A DNA stretch of 64,000 nucleotides from Escarpia spicata. Lineage: Eukaryota > Annelida > Polychaeta > Sabellida > Siboglinidae. Every line of letters begins with the position of its first letter. Positions within the stretch are counted from its first letter, which is position 1. The notes under the pieces are model-generated. The model was given only the letters and a program-made list of their open reading frames with translations. It was not told where the DNA came from and did no database searches. The position numbers and the translations under genes are program-made. Location of the stretch: contig OZ023213.1 of the NCBI GenBank assembly GCA_963995525.1, positions 37,924,571 through 37,988,570 on the forward strand. Reading direction: 5' to 3'. Shown piece after piece: positions 22,736-34,445 of this stretch.

Positions 22736-23310
22736 ATATAAATGTGTTTGTTTAAATGCAAGGAGTATAGTAAACAAAAGAAATGAACTAAACATTATGG
22801 TAGAAGATATAGACCCTCATATAATACGTATAACCGAATCATGAACCACCACCGATATATCAGATGCCCAATTGGGACTGACAGGATATGTAACGTTTAG
22901 GACAGATAGAATAGGAAGAAAGGGAGGTGGAGTTATTTTATATATTAAAGAATATATCTAGGCTTATGAAATAAAATTAGAAAGAGAAGCAGATTGCGAA
23001 GAAGCTGTTTGGTGTAACATAGTTACAGGAAACTCAACGTTAACAGTTATAAGGGAAGTAAACAAACGGGACTGTGTTATTATAGGGGATTTTAACCATG
23101 GGCATATAAAATGGAAATATCTACAGAGTATGGGGAGTGAGGACCACAAGTTTTTAGTTTTAGTACAAGATACTTTCCTTTTCTCAACATGTGCTAGAAC
23201 CAACCCGAGGTGAGAATGTGTTAGACATAGTTTTGTCCTCACAGAGTGAAGTAGTTGACAATGTCAATATATGTGAGCCACTGGGGAGTAGTGATCACAA
23301 CCAGATACAT
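22736..23310 (+). pseudogene. CR1 endonuclease (AP-type) domain remnant
   Basis: Pieces in order: LNARSIVNKRNEL (start of the EN fold), a DIDPHIIRITES block where ITE holds the metal-binding Glu, RKGGGVILYIKEY, VIIGDFNH (Asp/Asn of the active site) with an IKW, and SSDHNQIHF, where SDH is the catalytic His motif. They occupy at least two frames with stops at about 22842 and 22960, and a frame change near 23205. In an intact element this enzyme nicks the target DNA for target-primed reverse transcription. This copy cannot do so. Confidence 0.82.
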
Positions 23311-23587
23311 TTTACCATCAAAGTAAAATCGGAAGGGAATAGTAACAAACAGTACAGGAGAAATTTCCACAAAGGAAGGTATAAGGACTTGAGGAAATAT
23401 TTAGCAAAGATAGACTGGAATAACACACTGAAGCATAAGACAGCAACAGAAAGCTGGAATATCTATAAAAAAAAGTGAAATTAAGTGCATAGTCCATAAA
23501 TTTGTACCTTTCAAAAAACAAGGGAAACGGTCCAAAAAGAAACACTTATCGAAAGAAGCCATTAGACAAATTAAGTATAAACAAACG

Positions 23588-24768
23588 ATGTGGAAGTCAT
23601 ATATGTGTATTGGAAATGATGAAGACTACAACATTTATGAAGAAGCACTAAACCAAGCTACAGCTGAAATTAGAAATTCAAAGAGAAGCTATGAACAACA
23701 ATTAGCTAGTAATATCAAACATGACAGCAAGGGTTTGTATGCGTATGTTCGAAGCAAACAGAAGGTTCAGGATAAGATCGGTCCTCTAGAGGATTGTAAT
23801 ATAATATCAGAGGGATTCTTAATGGCAGAAGATCTGAACGAGTATTTTAGTTCAGTGTTTACCAGGGAAGATATTAGTTCACTGCCAGTACCAGAGGCTA
23901 AGTTCAAGGGGGCAGATTCAGACTATTTGGACAGTTAATTGTAACCCCGGAAATGGTAGCTAAGAAAATAAGGGCTATGAAGGATAATAAATCACATGGA
24001 GTGGATGGGATTCCGCCCAAACTACTATTGGAAATTGTAGAACAAATTAGCGTACCGCTTGCAACAGTTTTCAATTTGTCATTAGAAGAGGGAGTGGTTC
24101 CTTTAGAATGGAAAGAGGCAAACATTATACCGTTATTTAAAAAAGTTTCGAGAAACAAGTCAGAGAACTATAGACCAGTGAGCTTAACATCAGTGATTTG
24201 CAAATTATTAGAAGAAAAACAAATTTAAGAAGACCACATAGTGGATTTTCTTGTTAAACATACCTTCATAAACCCATCTCAACATGGGTTTTTAAAACCG
24301 AGGTCATCTTCAAACTAGAAATCGGTATTGAGTGGGGTACCACAGAGATCAGTACTAGGACCTATATTATTCTTAATATAATATTAGGATGATGATATAA
24401 CAAGCAAGGTGTTGAAATTTGCGGATGATACAAAAGTGTTTAGGAGGATTAAAAGTGATGGAAATAAACAACATTTACAAGATGATCTTGACAGGTTGAT
24501 TAAATGGTCTGAAAAGTGGCAAATGTTGTTCAATTTTGGGAAACGTAAATGCCTCCACACAGGACATGGGAACAAAGATGTAGAATATAAAATGGGGGGT
24601 ACTGGACTAGGCACTACTGTAAAAGAAAAGGACTTGGGGTTAACCATTAGTGCTGATATTAAGGTTTCAGAGCAATGCGGAATTGCAGCTTCAAAGGGAA
24701 ATCAAATCCTTGGATTAATTAGGCGAAATATAGCGTATAAGGAAAAAGAACTAATAATACCGCTGTAA
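23588..24768 (+). pseudogene. CR1 reverse transcriptase remnant
   Basis: The region holds the pre-RT segment (SKRSYEQQLASNI, YAYVRSKQKV, LNEYFSSVFTRED), then SHGVDGIPPKLL, IIPLFKK and NYRPVSLTS. A deletion follows, and then LKFADDTKVFRRI with the second catalytic Asp pair and KEKDLGLTI. Stops occur at about 23935, 24225 and 24310. Motif A is absent. The C-terminal part after 24768 continues to the 3' tail in degraded form. Confidence 0.83.
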
Positions 24769-25559
24769 AAAACAATAGTGAGGCCTCGTTTAGAATAGTG
24801 TATACAAGCGTGGAGGTCATATCGCAAGGACATAGATATGCTAGAAAGAGTCTTAGTTACGAAATTCGTCTAAAAGAATGTTGTTTAACAACACTAGAGA
24901 CCAGGAGATTGAGAGGAGATAAGATAGAGAAGTGTTTAAATACTGAATGGTTATGAAAATATTGATAGAAATATTGTTTTATCAGTTAAGAAAGATAGAA
25001 GGCCCAGGGGACATGAAGTCACATTAGTAAAGGGGCAGTGTAGATTAGATATAAGAAAGATCTCATTTTCACAAAGGACTGTAAATGAATGGAACATATT
25101 ATCTCCTGATTGTGTTGGTGCTAGTAGCGTGAATATGTTTAGAAATGAAATCGACACACCTTAAAAGGGCTTGATACATGTAGCTAAAAATATTCGATTC
25201 TCGATAAGCCAAAGGGCTTCCTTGTCCACCTGCCACCTAGAGTTAATTATCTGGGTGGCAATCTTGTTAAATCTTGTTACGCAGACTGCCTTACAAATGA
25301 TGTATGGATTTAATTCAACACTGACTATAGACGTGTTTTGATGTTCCTTGTAGCTTTTGCATTCGTTACTGTTTGCATTCCCATGATTAATAAGCTGTGT
25401 TAATGTGTAACCATTTAACATATTTAAGTAACATCGTCCTTGTAACAAAAGTCGTCATTGTTTACACCAGCCACTAGTTGATGATCCCTTAAAAAGTGTT
25501 GTATCGTAAGTCAGTTACCAACGTATACGTTACGCACTAACTGATACAACAGAAGGGGT

Positions 25560-25990
25560 TGTACGAATGGATGAATTGATAGACAGTTGGATGAATGATT
25601 GAATTGATTGATTGAATAATTGATTGATTGATCGATCGAATTGAATGAATGAATCGATGTATTGGCCATGGATGGGTGGTAGAGTGGGTGGGTTGATGGA
25701 TGGATGGACCGAGGACGGATGGATGGATGTGTCGGTGGGTGGGTGGATGGGTGGATGGGTGGGTGGATGGGTGGGTGTGTAGATAGGTGGATTGGTGGAT
25801 GGTTGGATGGACGGATGGATGGATGGGTGGATGGGTCAATTGGTAGGTGGATAAAAGGATGGATGGGTGGACGGGTGGATGGGTGGATGGGTCAACATAT
25901 AGATGGATAAAAGGATGGGTGGATGGGTGGATGGGTCAACATATAGATGGATAAAAGGATGGGTGGATGGATGGGTGGGTGGGTATAGAG
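25560..25990 (+). repeat. GGAT / GGTG minisatellite
   Basis: The tract begins with GATTGATT units and becomes GGATGGGT / GGTGGATG units, with a larger repeat of ATAGATGGATAAAAGGATG near 25890 and 25945. Frames rich in Trp, Met and Gly over it are artefacts. Confidence 0.92.
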
Positions 25991-28437
25991 AGAGGGGTTG
26001 AGAGGAATATATGGAAAATTTAAGAAGACGTGTGGAGGAAGGAAGAAAGTGACGAAGAAGAACAGTATATGGATGTAAATCGATCCAATGTTTTATGCTA
26101 AGAATAGGACAACGTGTATTAGCTGATTGTCTTTTATTCGTTAATACGTTAACAAGGCTGAATACATTTACACTCAGAAAAATGCCCAGGACGGAGCTTT
26201 ATTTCCCGGACAACATTAATTGCGCGGACATGAAGGATTTCCAGTAGATTAAACAGCGTTGGATGTTTCAACTTACGTCATTTAAGATTTCGCAATTAAA
26301 GGTGCTCAATCACTTCGTTTGCCCATCGCCAATCCGGTTCTTTTATGTCCAGATGTGTAATGTGTGAATAGTTTAACTAGTGCGTACAGTCGGTTTAATA
26401 AAAAAAAATGCGTACTTGTTTTTTAATCGTCAAAAAAAAGATTTGTCGTTACAGCGGGTATTGCTGGCGAAAGCCAATTGCGCTGTCTGCCTACTGCGCC
26501 ACTTCGGTCATGTAGTTTACGCGAGATCGGCATCCCAGACATTCGAAAACAATAACACACACGTGCTTTAACGTATCAAGATGAAGATTATAATTCCAAA
26601 GTGGTTGTACGGAGGTACGTATTACACTATCGCAGTTAGCAACAAGAACGCGTAGTCGTGTATTAATTCAACGAGAATTGCAACTTGCGAACGTCTACAC
26701 TCGACTCGAACCTGTCGAGGCCGACTTTAAGTTTAACTTTAAGTTCTAACTAAAAAGTCTAAGACTAAGTCTAAGACAGTCACCATATCAGCCAGAGTTT
26801 CAGTCAGAGAGTGACAACGAGCATAATATTTCATATGTATTGTATTTGGTTACGCAGGATGTTGTTAATAAGCTGTTATTCCGACAATACATATTGAGAG
26901 TAGATGACGTAAGGGTGCGAAATGACAAGTAACATTGCTTTGGCAGCAGGCCCCTGCTGTTCGTGCGAGTAACTTAGTCAGGGAGCATCCGTAATTTCGT
27001 GCAACAAACACGGGAGTATTATGTTGGTGATCGTAATTATTAAAACATTTTTGTGACTCATATTTTTGATACTATTACTGCAGAATATTGTTGATTTGCA
27101 TTGTATTTTATGCAAAATAATTTAGATTTTTATATGACAAGCATGATGGTGATGATTTTATTCAATATAAAAATGTAAACGTGTAAATACATGAAATATC
27201 AATACATCTAGAGTACACCATATATAAGGATTAGACAAGAAAATGCACGCACTTGTCTCCATTGTGGTCCTTGATGCCTGGCTATAGTGTATGTAATGTA
27301 TTAATTGGTATCCTGTGATACCTTTCAACTGACATATGCCGTCTATTCTTATGTATTTACCAATATATGTATATATTCTCACTACAGCAATATATGAATA
27401 CATAATAATATATGTAACTTGAATTATGATATTGCGAGAGACGACACTGCAACCCATGAATGAGAATGAGAGGAGGGGCTAGAGGCGGTCACCCGGGCCA
27501 GGCAGACACAGGGATGATACATAGTCTGCGGCAGGCCCAAATGTGTAGGTAATTTCAAATTTATAACAATCAACCACGTATAAGTTATCAACAAATTTTA
27601 ATGTGCACATTTAAATATACCACATTTGTTTTCATACACATTTTAATAATAACATATTGGCCATAGAAAACTAGATTGACTTCTGCACTTGTATATTATA
27701 CCCACAAGTGTATCAACACAGACATATTAATACACCTTTAAACAGTATTTAGCATATGGCGATGACTCTGAAATAAGTTTATAAAATAAATTAGTCATTC
27801 TTGAAGAAGGTAGACATACGTATTATCAAACTTTGAATACTTGATGAGGAAAATATATTGTTAGCATCACAATAACACCTCATTCTGTCATTTCCAATAT
27901 TCACCTTGACCATTCAACCTCATATGTATAGTAGTTACACACGGCAGACACTGACATGAATTTGTATACTGAAAACAAAACAAAAAATATAAATGTGCTT
28001 TACTGATGCTTTAGTGATTAGCAGAATTCAAATCGGTCTATAATATTGACTAAGATCAGGCGTCACTGTAATGAAAACACTTTTAAATTCATGTAATGAC
28101 AATGAACACCTAGTAAAGAAAAATAGTTAAAATTGTTCACCGTTTTGAAAAATTGGATATTCCACTAATGTCTGCATGCTGTATCAAGCCACCCTTCCCC
28201 GGAACAACCCTGGTAAACACTGACTGTTCCTAAGATATCAACATGTATAGATGCAGCTGTAGTAGAACATTTCTTGCTGCCTTTTTTCTTGTGAAATGCT
28301 GCAGGTCATACATGAAACATTATTATATACCGATTATGACAATGAACACATCATAATTATTTACTCCCAACACTACTATGATGTCTGTTTTTGTTTACTG
28401 AATATATGCTTTTTTACAGGAGATTGAACTAGTGTGC
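25991..28437. other. No recognised gene
   Basis: AT-rich sequence with no exon I can support. AATTAAAGGTGCTCAATCACTT at 26294-26315 recurs inverted near 33440-33460, probably the edge of a small dispersed repeat. TTTATT at about 27153 could be a minus-strand polyadenylation signal for the candidate gene further right. Confidence 0.35.
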
Positions 28438-28528
28438 TTAGTACCACTTGCTCTCCAAGTTAATATGGCATACTGGGCAGTTGTATTTGTCCAGGATCTC
28501 GGACAAGATTCTACAGCCATGCAACATG
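28438..28528 (-). CDS. Candidate terminal exon with a CPVC motif
   Basis: Read on the minus strand after a TTATTATGCAG acceptor, 30 codons give a chain with GCRILSEILDKYNCPVCH and end at TAA. The spacing C-P-V-C-H suggests half of a small zinc-binding site. The length is short and no upstream partner exon is proven. Just upstream on the minus strand (28560-28830) another frame reads LLPYLQTLSPTVPSPTAELV, but it contains stops, so the locus may be a decayed gene. I do not recognise the protein. Confidence 0.3.
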
Positions 28529-30578
28529 CTGCATAATAACAGTTTGTCATATGAATGTCCACTGAGTGATCACAATTGTGTCGTGTTGAATCCGTGACAG
28601 ATACCCCAGTGCTGATGGGGTGTACACTGGCTTCCAGGTCAGTCAGTTAGCTTGACTGACTGGAAACCAATGTAGACTGCAGGTTGCTCGACATAAGAAT
28701 GTGGTGACGCTTGACTAGCTCTGCAGTTGGTGATGGAACGGTGGGTGACAGGGTCTGCAGATATGGCAACAACTTTCGATGCTGTCAGGCACGTTCAGTG
28801 TCGAGCATTCTTCGGTGAACTGCATCGGTTTAGATATCGATGACATCACTGTATGTTTTCGCTGTCTTTGATGGTACTGCCTACAAGTTTCCTGACTTTT
28901 TGCTGTACGTCTGCATCTACCTATACCGGAGACAAAGTGACAATTAGCATTGCTCTGACATGTATGATATTTTTATATGTGATGACACATTTATCAAAAG
29001 TCAATAATACAAGGTATTTGTATTCAATTCAACTATAACTTTTAGCAGTGTCCATGAAAAAATACATTAATTATCCAGAATTGTTACAATTGTAGGGTTT
29101 CATTGTCTTTGTGTTGCTGATAGTCAGTGGCAGCCAGCCGAGTTCTTGCAACATACACCAGGCACAAGTTTGTGATGAAGTAATAGTATTGAAAGCCTTT
29201 TCACATTTTTCAACAACAATCTGTTGATACACTGACAGCAGCATTTTACTTGTTTAAATTCTCTATGTATCACGAGGACTGTTATATGTTTTTCATGCCA
29301 TGTATAATTTTTCTAAATTATTCTTTTTATCACTGTTTTATATTTTCACAAATAATTTACATTAATTTTCATTTTGCATGATAATTAAACAACACTTGAG
29401 TAAGTTTAGTTCTGATATGGAGTAGTAACCAGTCCTCGGGATTACTCAAAGCGATTTAAACTTTACTCCCTGGCAGACCTGTTAAATCGAAAACACCATC
29501 TTGACTTATGTGGAAGAATTCAGCCACACTGAAATTAATATGCGAAGATTATTCATACAAAAATATTCACCGTCTGTAGCCGGTACTCTTCATACAGCTG
29601 AGTACACTGGAGAAATGTAGCATGTAGCGATTGTACATGTAATTCTCAGTCACATGGCGATGACCCTGTCTAGTCTAATCACTATTTTTTTGCGAGTTGT
29701 AAACAAACCAAGCATTGCACAAACTACAACAGTTTTAAATTTTATATCCTATTGATGTTTGTTTAACAAAAAATCATAATATAGTTATTTTTATTTGATA
29801 TGTACTTATTAAATGTGTTCAACTAAACATCTTCCTAAGTAATCTGTTCTCATTGGTTTACATTTTATGGGCATTAAATATTAAAATTTGTTGTTAAATA
29901 CACATAATTGTTTAGTCACTAATTTTGTGAGTTGTAAACATACAACTAGCATTTGATATGACATGTACTAGTGTTGTTTTTTGGTAACAAAGAATTGTGA
30001 TAAAAGTAACTGTTTGTTTTGTTATATGTACCTGACAGTTTTTCAATCTCTTCCTAATTTTTGTTTCTATTGTTGCTTTGCATTTTATGTGTATGTGATA
30101 TTAAAAATTATTACATTATACACATCAAGTTCAATGATTGTACCTGTAGTTGTATTGTGCTTTTCATAATTTTGTAGTCATGATCTCATCAAATAGTTTC
30201 AATAACATGTTTTTAATTTACATTGTATTTACTTTAATTCACATGCATATCTAACAATATGCAATTTAACGAAGACACCCATTACTGCAAAATCCTAATG
30301 CAGACAACCAAAACTATCACATACGGTGATGGATCCAGAAATCGAGTTTGGGGGGCACAAAAACCTCCACCGGCGGCCGAACCAAATGGTGGTCTACATT
30401 TTTTCGCTATGGTGTAACTGTACCCAAATAAGATTGGTCAGAATAAAACATAATTGTAAAAATAACCAAACACATATGTTTGCATATCTTCCAAATGTTA
30501 GGCTATGATTTATGTATATATATATATATATATATCACGTTTGCACAGCAGCAGCAATTAATACTTACGTTTACTTAC
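28529..30578. other. No supported gene beyond the exon fragments noted
   Basis: 28560-28860 is less AT-rich and partly open on the minus strand, but is interrupted by stops. From 28870 to 30578 the sequence is AT-rich, with a TA run at 30514-30535 and nothing I can name. GGATCCAG ... GGGGGGCAC near 30331-30358 resembles an end of the MITE at 62386. Confidence 0.35.
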
Positions 30579-30725
30579 TGTCCTGAGCTGCATCCAGCCT
30601 CAGGAAGTGACTGGACACCTGACAGTGAGCTGCTACGACCACTGATGCTCAATAGAGCCACCACAGATCTTGTCATATGTGATGGTTGCAGTGGTGTCGA
30701 GGTAGTTCGCGCCTTTGTGTTGAAG
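30579..30725 (-). CDS. Candidate internal Ser/Pro-rich exon (copy B)
   Basis: The exon would be 147 bp. It is bounded on the minus strand by TTTGACAG before it and ACA|GTAAGT after it, with a second GTAAGT ten bases on. Its frame includes TSTPLQP, LLSISGRSSSSLSG and QSLPEAGCSS. The same order occurs at about 31768-31940 (copy A). In the last ~40 bp five of seven differences that I counted fall at third codon positions, which is what selection on a protein leaves. The function is unknown. Against it: in copy A a 2-bp length difference near the acceptor changes the phase, and no third exon was proven. Confidence 0.4.
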
Positions 30726-31767
30726 CTGTCAAACAAAGTCATGAAATGGAATGAGTCAGATTATTTGTGAAGGTGAACATGGTTTGACAGCACTACTACA
30801 CGTAAATATATATAATATTATATATGTATGTAGATGTAAATATATATGTGTGTGTACATGTGGTGTGTAACTTGTAAACGTTTTAATTTCATTAATAGGA
30901 AAAACTATTTTGCACGATAATTTGCCCAATGGTCATTTGCCCAGCACCCAAGTGCGAAAAGGTCATTTGCCCAGTTGTTAAAAAATTTCAATAAATGATA
31001 TGAGAGTGGTAAAGTTATTATTGTATATATTGTAAAATTGTAGTATATAACAAACAAATAGACAAAGTGTCATAGCCAACAAGGTGAAACAATTTGGATT
31101 GTGCACCATCCAATTGCCAGCATAATTAATTACCTGTAAGTGCAGGTAGAACATAGGTGGGCTGGAAAGAAGATCACAGGAAATAAAGTCATAAAGTAAT
31201 TTTATTAAAAAAATATAACAAGCAATTTTTTACTGATAGTACTAGTGACATTATATCATATGTCTTATTAAGAGTCTCCCGAACCTTACGTATTATTAAA
31301 ATAATTCCACACATTGTATGTTTAAACAGGTCAAATTAAGTTATTTTGATTTCTGTGACACACACACTAAAATATACATTCAAAGATACAAATCAGTATA
31401 TTGTGCTGTGCAAGCCAGCAAGTGATTACAGAGATAAAATGTAATGTGACAACATTAACATTGAAGCAGTTGCAGCCTTTAGCAGATCTGTGCGCCAGCA
31501 TAAGCATAATTATTATGAAATGACAATCATTGAGGCTTGGCTATATTGTGTCACGTTTATTTACTTGCATTGTACACATTTGCAATATACACATTTGTGT
31601 TTGCAATACAAACATTCCAAATGAATTAAAAAGAAAATTAAGTACTGCAAATGAAATGTGCTATGTAGTTGACAGTTTGATAACCACCCTATCATACAAA
31701 GATGGAATAATTGTACACACATTAGACTGGTCAAACCAGAACATAACAGTACATTAACAGTACTTAA

Positions 31768-31940
31768 ACTGACATTGGTTGTATTGGTTCAGAGCTGCAC
31801 CCAGGCTCGGGAAGAGACTGAATACCTGACAGTGAGCTGTTTTTACTGAGACCACTGATACTCGATAGAGCCAATGCAGCGGTTGTTGTCTGTGGTGGCT
31901 GGATTGGTGTGGACGTCATTTGCATATATTTGTGGTGAAA
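31768..31940 (-). CDS. Candidate Ser/Pro-rich exon (copy A), ends in a stop
   Basis: After a CTTCACTTCAG acceptor the frame reads TSTPIQPPQTTT, SSISGLSKNSSLSG and QSLPEPGCSSEPIQ, and stops in frame shortly after. It is the paralogue of 30579-30725, 1.2 kb away, and both are read on the same strand. It lacks the GTAAGT donor of copy B, so it would be a terminal exon or a decayed duplicate. I do not recognise the protein family. Confidence 0.38.
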
Positions 31941-33611
31941 CTGAAGTGAAGGCATAAGTGGAATGGCCAAAAATGGACAGCGTAGTATAGCACATCAAAA
32001 TAATATCCAGGCTATTTAAATAACTTTCTTGCTCCCTATCAAGCTAAGGTTAGCATAGAGGTCTAGAAGATCTCTATCAATGTGTATACATATTCCACAC
32101 TTTTCAGAGTTATAACTTATATACTTTTCTTTATATACATACTACATGCAGTTTTGGGCGTTTACCCCCTGATAACATATGTAGGCTATTACGGTCACAA
32201 TATACATATAAATGTTTAGCATTCTCTACAGAAATCATAAATTATTACTACTCTTTAAATGTACATAATACAAGATTATTACATTTATATTTGGTTACAA
32301 TCAGCATTAAATGTATTACATCACACATGGAAAAACAGTAAAGAAGTGTTATTTTTAAAGTGCACAGTACAAGCAGCCAGTGACTCAAGTCAAGACATCC
32401 AAAAAAGCAAGTACTTATAGTTACTAGTTAGATCCAGGCAATTATTTTAGGCATTCGATTATTTTATTAGTCTCAAATGTCCAGCCAGTGTCAGTCAGTG
32501 ATTGAGGGTAAAGTGTGAATGTCCAGTGGGTGCTACAGTTGTATTGTGTATTATATTATACATAGTTAAAGGTTAATATAATATGACATGTCATTAAATA
32601 TGAAGGCATAATATCTACATTACTGTATATTCATTTGCGATGAAACGTCGATGAAACGTCTATGGAGCGGATTTTTAAGTTCATGTACCATTCGGTGTGT
32701 GCTTCGCATGAGACTGATACTTCGCACATAGTTAACTATTGGTATAATATAACATGTCCATCAATATAAAGTCATAATATCTACAATAATGTATAATCAC
32801 GTGCGATGGAACGTCGCGGAACGTCGATCGAAGATGGCATTAAGATGGCGGACGATGATTGGCTGTTCCATCTATTGAACACACAGTCGCTTGCTGATAA
32901 ATTCAATATTACTAACCTGTCCAGAAGAACATGGCGAATGCTGCATCACTTTTCACGCCAGCCGTTTCTTTCGTTCGGTTTCACAAATCCATAACCTTTC
33001 CAATATACACCTTTGTACGCGGACACTCTCTTTGTCTTTCCGCTCTCACCCTCTTTTTAGCCGAGTCGGTCGGGCGTCCCTTCGTCGCAGATAAAATTAT
33101 CGAGCTATCACTTGTATGGAAAATGGATGGCGACTCGTAAATACGCAATGTTGACTGAATCCAGGCACCGAAAGGTGGGGTCAAAGGCCGATGTCGCCGC
33201 ATATTCCCGTTCACGTGACTATTACACGAGAAGTCTATCTCAGACCACATCCAAGTTCAGATATGTGTCTTGATATTCCGTTAGGACTAACCGAAAATCA
33301 TTTTATTGTTTGTCTGTTAATTTCACTAAAACGAAGTAAAGCATACGTACAGATGAACCAGTATATCAATAATGAATACTTGATATGTTTACGTTTCGTG
33401 AAATTAGTCTGACACGACGTGATGAGCACAAAAATCGAAATGATTGAGCACCTTTAAATTAAATCACTCACAAGAACACTCAAGGCAGGCCATTTAGAAG
33501 TAATAATCGGACTGCCGTCGGTATCGCATTAAAATATAACTTACTTGACGCATCAATTGCGTGACGTAAAACAAAGGATAAACATGACAAACGGGAGGCA
33601 TTCTCGCGATC
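31941..33611. other. No supported gene; YY1-like site near 32837
   Basis: 32640-33190 is richer in CG than its flanks. It contains AAGATGGCGGACGATG (+, about 32837), which looks like the YY1-type motif found at some animal transcription starts. The frame from this ATG runs 49 codons without a recognised domain. A minus-strand donor CAG|GTTAGT lies near 32913. These hints point to a promoter region but do not define a gene. Confidence 0.3.
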
Positions 33612-33935
33612 ACAATTGACCTATCACGTGACGCATTGCCTAGCAACAAGATCCGTCAAGTCATAAAAAAATGAACGCTGAATACACAGAGCGCTCCGTG
33701 TTACACTTTGTTCACATTCTGGCCCTAAATGTTTTTTCTCTGTAACAAAAACGTAGGGCAAAGTTGTTCAAGCGAGAATTGTATGCGGGAAAGCTTCAAT
33801 TAGCATGTAACATGCCGAGCAAGTAATGCAATACACATTATTATTTCTTACGTAATCATTGTTGTCGAGACATAGCTTAACGTAGGTCACGCGCATCAAT
33901 TTGATTGTGACGTAGGCAAACACTGACGTACTGAG
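33612..33935 (+). repeat. Old interspersed repeat, family R1 copy 2
   Basis: Inverted relative to 1926-2228. Conserved stretches are CAATTGACCTATCACGTGA with TTGCCTAGCAA (33614-33650), and GTAGGTCACGCGCA with GATTGTGACGTAGGCAAAC (33890-33925). Confidence 0.6.
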
Positions 33936-34290
33936 TCCACAACAGTTATGGACCCAGTGCGTTCTTAACAATATTCATGGGAAAATAATATAACAATGAC
34001 ATTTCACTTGTAACGAAAACATAGGATACGTTATTGATCAAGCCCAACAAACAACACTAGATTCTAGATGAATTAAACAAACTTGCAGTTTGGTAAGAAA
34101 TTTGGTTATTAGATTTTAACGCTAACAAATGTGTTAAAATAAGACAAAGTATTAATTTAGGATTTAGGAATGACCATTTGTATTAACTTAAACAAACGGA
34201 TAGGATTAATTAAAAGATGTTTTGAAAGCAGATATGAACAATTATAAAAACATTATACAACTCTATGATTAGACCGTTCTAGAATATGCC

Positions 34291-34445
34291 CTGGGCCCGA
34301 GGTTATAAAGCGTACTCGGTGCTCATGCTCAACTCTGTGCTCAGACTCGAGATTTCATGCTCACCGGAGAATCCGTGCTCACAGTGGTTATAAAACTTTT
34401 TGAGTACGTGCTCAACTGAGTACGCCGTCTTGAGTACAAGAGCAA
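34291..34445 (+). repeat. GGGCCCGAGG-type repeat, copy 1
   Basis: It starts at GGGCCCGAGGTTATAAAGC and contains several GTGCTCA units and an internal GGTTATAAAACTTT. The same features occur inverted at 41265-41432. Probably a MITE family with reiterated subterminal motifs. The region 34446-36489 that follows has no gene I can support. Confidence 0.65.

Larger units (their letters stand above)
22561..25290 (+). mobile_element. CR1-type LINE (family A, copy 2), long but broken
   Basis: This copy runs from the endonuclease domain to the CR1 3' tail and is the same family as 250-1785. Relative to copy 1 it has lost the stretch between HGFLKPRS and the GVPQ region (near 24305-24320), so RT motif A is missing. 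Many stops and frameshifts break it elsewhere. The 3' end again shows CACCTAGAGTTAATT ... GGTGGCAATCTTGTTAAAT. Its 5' boundary touches the 11-bp minisatellite. Confidence 0.88.

Noticed and set aside
25537..25910. Trp/Met/Gly-rich and His/Pro/Thr-rich frames
   Set aside because: Produced by the GGAT/GGTG minisatellite.
32806..32994. Short + frame starting at a YY1-like ATG
   Set aside because: The motif is noted as a promoter hint, but the frame is short, has no domain, and no donor continues it.
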